Below are positions 4,756-7,475 of a stretch of 7,475 nucleotides of DNA, one piece after another. How positions within the stretch are numbered: the stretch's first letter is position 1; every line of letters begins with the position of its first letter. The position numbers were made by a program, and so were the translations under genes. The stretch covers positions 1 to 7,475 of the forward strand of contig JAZRQN010000053.1 of NCBI GenBank assembly GCA_045649855.1, given 5' to 3'. Source of the DNA: URNF01 sp045649855. Lineage in GTDB: Bacteria; Bacillota; Clostridia; Oscillospirales; Acutalibacteraceae. The notes beneath the pieces are model-generated. The model did not search any database. It had not been told where the DNA came from and worked only from the letters and a program-made list of their open reading frames with translations.

Positions 4756-5850
4756 TCATTTTGTCAGTAGTTTTGCTATTGTTTTTCCCAAAAGTTCGCC
4801 TGAATATACAGCCTCCTCCACCGTGTTGACGTCGCTGCCCACCTCCACCAGAATACTGCCGTGGGACAGATGCTGGTTATACCGTGAGGAAACCAGCGAC
4901 AGAGGGCGCATCAGATCGGGGTAATCCGCTTGCAACGCCTTTTGCAGTTGCAGACCGAACGAGAGATTGTATTGCCAATCTTTGTGAGGCATCGCAGAGG
5001 TGTCGCTAACACCCGTGATGAGCATCAGTTGCGCCGCGCTTTTGCCGCTGACGGTGGCGGTGGGTTTCACGTGGGTGGTGTCGTTTGGCATAATGGCATC
5101 GCGGTGAACGTCCAGCACCACCTTGATAGAGGGATATTGTTGCAGAATGTTTTTGACCGTCTGTTCACTGCGCGTGTATGCGCCGGTGTACTGCGGATTG
5201 TCGTGAATGGTGGTGTCGTGAATGACCGCAACCCCTGCCGCCTCGAGCGATTTCGCGATTGCCGCACCTGCCGCGCAGATGTTGCGGCTGTGATCTTTAC
5301 TGCGCGCAACGTCCGCAGGGTTGTAGTAATCGGCGGTGTAGGTGAGAAACCCTTCGGTGGTGTGGGTGTGCATAATGAGCACTTGCGGTTCTTTGACGTT
5401 TGTTTGCAGGGTGGGGAGCGCTTTGCGTGTCAGTTCTGTTTGAAAATCAAAGGTTTTGCCGGAGGAGTTGCGGATGGCGACACCGGGAATGGTGTCAGAG
5501 CCGCGCATATTCTGTACCGATATGACACCTGCGTTTGCCGCTTTTTTCGGTGCTGAAACGGTGGCAGAGGCAGGCACTGCCACGGTGGTGCGAGCGGTGG
5601 TGGTACGCACGGTGGTAAAGGCGGCGGTGGTGGACAAGGGAGTGAGCGGTGTTACCTGCGCCATAGCGTTTTCCATTTGATTGGCGAGCAACACGGCGCT
5701 GTCCGCAGGCTGTGCCATTCCCACTGCCATCATGGCGAGTTTACTGCCAAGCGTTCCCCAATCGCCGAACGGTTCTTGTCCGATACACAGTATGCAAAGC
5801 GCCAAACCGACCGAAACGGCGGCGCGTTTTTTGAAAATTCGTTTGTTCAT
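4756..5850 (-). CDS. spoIIP: Stage II sporulation protein P (SpoIIP), engulfment peptidoglycan hydrolase
   Basis: SpoIIP is the membrane-anchored peptidoglycan amidase/endopeptidase that works with SpoIID and SpoIIM to remodel septal wall and drive engulfment of the forespore. The 364-residue protein has a signal anchor (about 9-24) and a Thr-rich linker (about 73-92). The catalytic domain starts near residue 110 with family motifs in order: PQVLIMHTHTTEGF (155-168, Zn/catalytic His-Glu region), the HDTTIHDNPQYTGAYTRS stretch (211-228), VVLDVHRDA (244-252), SSRYNQHLSHGSILVEVGSDVNT (321-343) with Glu336. Length and motif order are normal. The ATG has GGGTGAT upstream. It is divergent from mnmE and followed directly by a small membrane protein gene. 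In Bacillus spoIIP is under mother-cell sigma-E; a possible sigma-E-like site is at 5865-5893. Its presence argues that the host can sporulate. Confidence 0.94.
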   Translation of the reverse strand: MNKRIFKKRAAVSVGLALCILCIGQEPFGDWGTLGSKLAMMAVGMAQPADSAVLLANQMENAMAQVTPLTPLSTTAAFTTVRTTTARTTVAVPASATVSAPKKAANAGVISVQNMRGSDTIPGVAIRNSSGKTFDFQTELTRKALPTLQTNVKEPQVLIMHTHTTEGFLTYTADYYNPADVARSKDHSRNICAAGAAIAKSLEAAGVAVIHDTTIHDNPQYTGAYTRSEQTVKNILQQYPSIKVVLDVHRDAIMPNDTTHVKPTATVSGKSAAQLMLITGVSDTSAMPHKDWQYNLSFGLQLQKALQADYPDLMRPLSLVSSRYNQHLSHGSILVEVGSDVNTVEEAVYSGELLGKTIAKLLTK

Positions 5851-5864
5851 CCTATCACCCGTAC

Positions 5865-5893
5865 AGTATATGTACAGGTTTTAGTTGCAATTC
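5865..5893 (-). promoter_or_regulatory. Possible sigma-E-like promoter for spoIIP
   Basis: On the minus strand CATATACT (5872-5865) differs at one position from the sigma-E -10 consensus CATACAMT. GAATTGC (5893-5887) is a partial -35 match with the expected 14-base spacer. Against it, only 14 bases separate the -10 from the ATG, so the transcript would start inside the ribosome binding site. Treat it as tentative; the true promoter may lie further upstream. Confidence 0.33.
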
Positions 5894-5913
5894 CTGAAAA
5901 ATTTTTATATACT
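5885..5913 (+). promoter_or_regulatory. Sigma-A-type promoter for mnmE
   Basis: TTGCAA (5885-5890) and TATACT (5908-5913) are separated by 17 bases on the plus strand. The start would be near 5920 and the leader about 19 bases, containing AAAGGA (5924-5929). The -35 box overlaps the proposed divergent spoIIP promoter, so the two may interfere. Confidence 0.68.
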
Positions 5914-5938
5914 GTTCATATTGAAAGGACGGGATACC

Positions 5939-7297
5939 ATGCAAAAGGAAACCATCGCGGCGTTGTCCACCCCTGCGGCATCTGCAGGACTGGGCGTAAT
6001 TCGTGTTTCGGGCGATTTCGCGATTGCCATCGCGGCGCGCATCTTCAGAGGGCGCGATCTTACCAAACTGAATGGGTATGAAGCGGCGTTCGGGCACGTG
6101 TTTGACGCGGACGGCGACATTGACGAGTGCGTGGCACTGGTATTTCGTGCGCCGCACAGTTATACGGGCGACGATACGGTGGAACTGTCCTGCCACGGCG
6201 GTATCTATCTGCTCAAGCGCGTACTCCGTGCGTTGTATGCACAAGGCGCGCGCCCTGCGCAAGCAGGCGAGTTTACCCGTCGTGCGTTTTTGAACGGCAA
6301 GTTGGATCTGACGGGTGCGGAAGCGGTGATGGATCTCATCGCGGCGGACGGTAAGTTGGCGGCGCGTACCGCACTTGCCGCCAAAAGCGGTGCGACCTTC
6401 CGCAAACTCACCGAAGTGAAAGAAAAATTGCTCGGTGTGGCGGCGCAGTATTCCGCATACATCGATTATCCCGATGACGATATCCCCGATTTGTCCAACG
6501 AGGCGCTGGAGGATACGCTTTGCACGTGTATTCGTGTGCTCACCGATATGCTCACCCATTTTGATGCAGGCAAGGTGCTGCGCGAGGGTGTGGACACCGC
6601 CATTGTCGGCAGTCCCAACGTGGGAAAATCCACCCTGATGAACCTGCTGGCAGGATGCGAGCGCAGTATCGTTACCCCCATTGCCGGTACGACCCGTGAT
6701 ATCGTGGAAGAAACGGTCAAACTCGGGGAAGTAACCCTGCGGCTGTCGGATACCGCAGGTATTCGCGATACGGGGGATACGGTGGAAGCGATCGGCGTGC
6801 AAAAAGCGAAAGAACGTCTGCAGGATGCGGCGCTCATTCTGGCGGTGTTTGACGGCAGTGAACAACTGACCGATGCGGATCGCGCGTTGATACAAGCGGT
6901 CGGCGACACCTCCGCCATTGCCATTATCAACAAGACCGATCTGGCACAAGTGATAGAGCGTGAAGAGATAAAAGCGGCGTTTTCGTACGTCGTTGACCTG
7001 TCCGCCAAGGACGGCGAGGGGTTGCAACCGCTCATACAAGCGGTGGAAGAGTTGACGGGCGTTGCCCGTTTGCAGGCGGATACGTTACTGCTTGCCAACG
7101 AACGGCAACGGGACAAAGCACAAACCGCGTTGGTCGCACTGCGCGAAGCGGCGGATGCGCTGTGCGCAGGGATGCCGTTGGATGCGGTGTCGGTGTGCGT
7201 GGACAGCGCGGTGTCGGCGATTTTGTCGCTGACGGGTGAACGCACCACCGAAGCGGTGGTGGACGAAGTATTCTCCCGTTTCTGCGTGGGAAAATAA
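5939..7297 (+). CDS. mnmE: tRNA uridine-34 modification GTPase MnmE (TrmE)
   Basis: MnmE, with MnmG, installs (carboxymethyl)aminomethyl groups on U34 of tRNAs reading split codon boxes, using GTP hydrolysis and a folate-derived carbon. The 452-residue protein is full length. The N-terminal folate-binding domain runs from MQKETIAALSTPAASAGLGV through HSYTGDDTVELSCHGG and ARPAQAGEFTRRAFLNGKLDL. The inserted G domain has GSPNVGKS (224-231), TPIAGTTRD (246-254), DTAG (271-274), NKTD (331-334) and SAK (355-357). The helical C-terminus ends in FCVGK with the family's conserved Cys (449). The start at 5939 matches family N-termini and has AAAGGA upstream; an upstream in-frame start at 5885 would add 18 residues overlapping the promoter. 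In many Firmicutes mnmE lies with jag/yidC and mnmG; here it is divergent from spoIIP, and its downstream neighbour is not visible. Confidence 0.96.
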   Translation: MQKETIAALSTPAASAGLGVIRVSGDFAIAIAARIFRGRDLTKLNGYEAAFGHVFDADGDIDECVALVFRAPHSYTGDDTVELSCHGGIYLLKRVLRALYAQGARPAQAGEFTRRAFLNGKLDLTGAEAVMDLIAADGKLAARTALAAKSGATFRKLTEVKEKLLGVAAQYSAYIDYPDDDIPDLSNEALEDTLCTCIRVLTDMLTHFDAGKVLREGVDTAIVGSPNVGKSTLMNLLAGCERSIVTPIAGTTRDIVEETVKLGEVTLRLSDTAGIRDTGDTVEAIGVQKAKERLQDAALILAVFDGSEQLTDADRALIQAVGDTSAIAIINKTDLAQVIEREEIKAAFSYVVDLSAKDGEGLQPLIQAVEELTGVARLQADTLLLANERQRDKAQTALVALREAADALCAGMPLDAVSVCVDSAVSAILSLTGERTTEAVVDEVFSRFCVGK

Positions 7298-7335
7298 AAG
7301 ACCGCCATACGGTGGGTGCGGATAAAGATAAAAAC

Positions 7336-7367
7336 AGAGGAGATGCACAAGTTTGTGCATCTCCTCT
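7336..7367. terminator. Long perfect hairpin after mnmE, possibly bidirectional terminator
   Basis: AGAGGAGATGCACAA (7336-7350) is perfectly complementary to TTGTGCATCTCCTCT (7353-7367). It is followed on the plus strand by AATGTTTT and on the minus strand by GTTTTTATC. The stem is strong while neither U tract is ideal, the minus-strand one being better. It begins 39 bases after the mnmE stop and probably ends mnmE transcription, perhaps also that of a minus-strand gene beyond the window. Confidence 0.68.
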
Positions 7368-7390
7368 AATGTTTTGTAGACATTATTGTC

Positions 7391-7475
7391 GGCTCCCTCA
7401 ATGAGGGAGCTCCGCCGTAGGCGGTGAGGGAGTTGATTGGGAACACTCCCTCCGTCTTTTGCCTACGGCAAAATC
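7391..7475. repeat. Stacked palindromic intergenic cassette, cut by window end
   Basis: Consecutive hairpins are packed here: CTCCCTC/GAGGGAG with loop AAT (7393-7409), CCGCC/GGCGG with loop GTA (about 7412-7424), an outer GAGGGAGT/ACTCCCTC pair (about 7426-7452), and TTTTGCC/GGCAAAA with loop TAC (about 7457-7473). I recognise the TCCCTC-rich, GCCTACGGC-type hairpins as a dispersed repeat style of gut Clostridia. It has no coding potential. Its right end lies outside the window. Confidence 0.55.

Noticed and set aside
5885..5938. Upstream start for mnmE adding 18 residues
   Set aside because: It overlaps the -35 box of the promoter, lacks a ribosome binding site and does not match the family N-terminus, which begins at the ATG at 5939.
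5855..7039. Open reading frame of 394 codons antisense to mnmE
   Set aside because: mnmE on the plus strand has every family motif; the antisense frame is Arg/His/Gln-rich and has no domain.

Overview
The window looks like chromosomal DNA from a spore-forming, low-to-mid GC Firmicute, most likely an uncultured gut Clostridia member (Oscillospirales/Ruminococcaceae type). The evidence is a clear SpoIIP engulfment hydrolase, a YerB-type DUF3048 lipoprotein, Thr/Ala-rich linkers behind lipoprotein signals, strong purine-rich ribosome binding sites, TTGCAA/TATAAT promoters, and stacked palindromic intergenic cassettes ending in runs such as TCCCTC. The taxonomic call is inference from gene content and style, not from a search.

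Layout from left to right. 1-225 is a 3' flank with a minus-strand terminator and a GC-rich palindromic intergenic cassette. 226-645 (minus) is a small putative lipoprotein. It is divergent, across a compact promoter region, from a pair of small Xre-type helix-turn-helix regulators on the plus strand (761-1066 and 1122-1609). The second regulator is split by a 273-bp element with 23-bp perfect terminal inverted repeats and a TA on each side. Removing the element plus one TA restores a perfect HTH reading frame, so this is a MITE-type insertion of the IS630/Tc1-mariner kind, caught with its empty site reconstructible. A strong bidirectional terminator (1656-1691) separates this accessory-looking, AT-richer stretch from the rest.

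1701-5850 is a minus-strand series. In transcription order it holds spoIIP (5850-4756), a small single-pass membrane protein translationally close to it (4747-4451, ending inside a terminator hairpin), a DUF3048/YerB lipoprotein with its own promoter and a TTG start (4335-3256), an intergenic hairpin, and a 499-residue membrane-anchored protein (3200-1701). The last protein joins a zincin active-site motif HEFLHLFGAED to eight full MORN repeats plus a partial ninth. All these products have export or membrane signals, so the stretch is an envelope/sporulation neighbourhood.

5939-7297 (plus) is mnmE, the tRNA U34-modification GTPase, divergent from spoIIP with a good vegetative promoter. 7298-7475 holds a long hairpin and another stacked palindromic cassette that runs off the window. 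The two observations most worth following are the MITE that splits the Xre gene and offers it a replacement start codon, and the MORN-repeat zincin.
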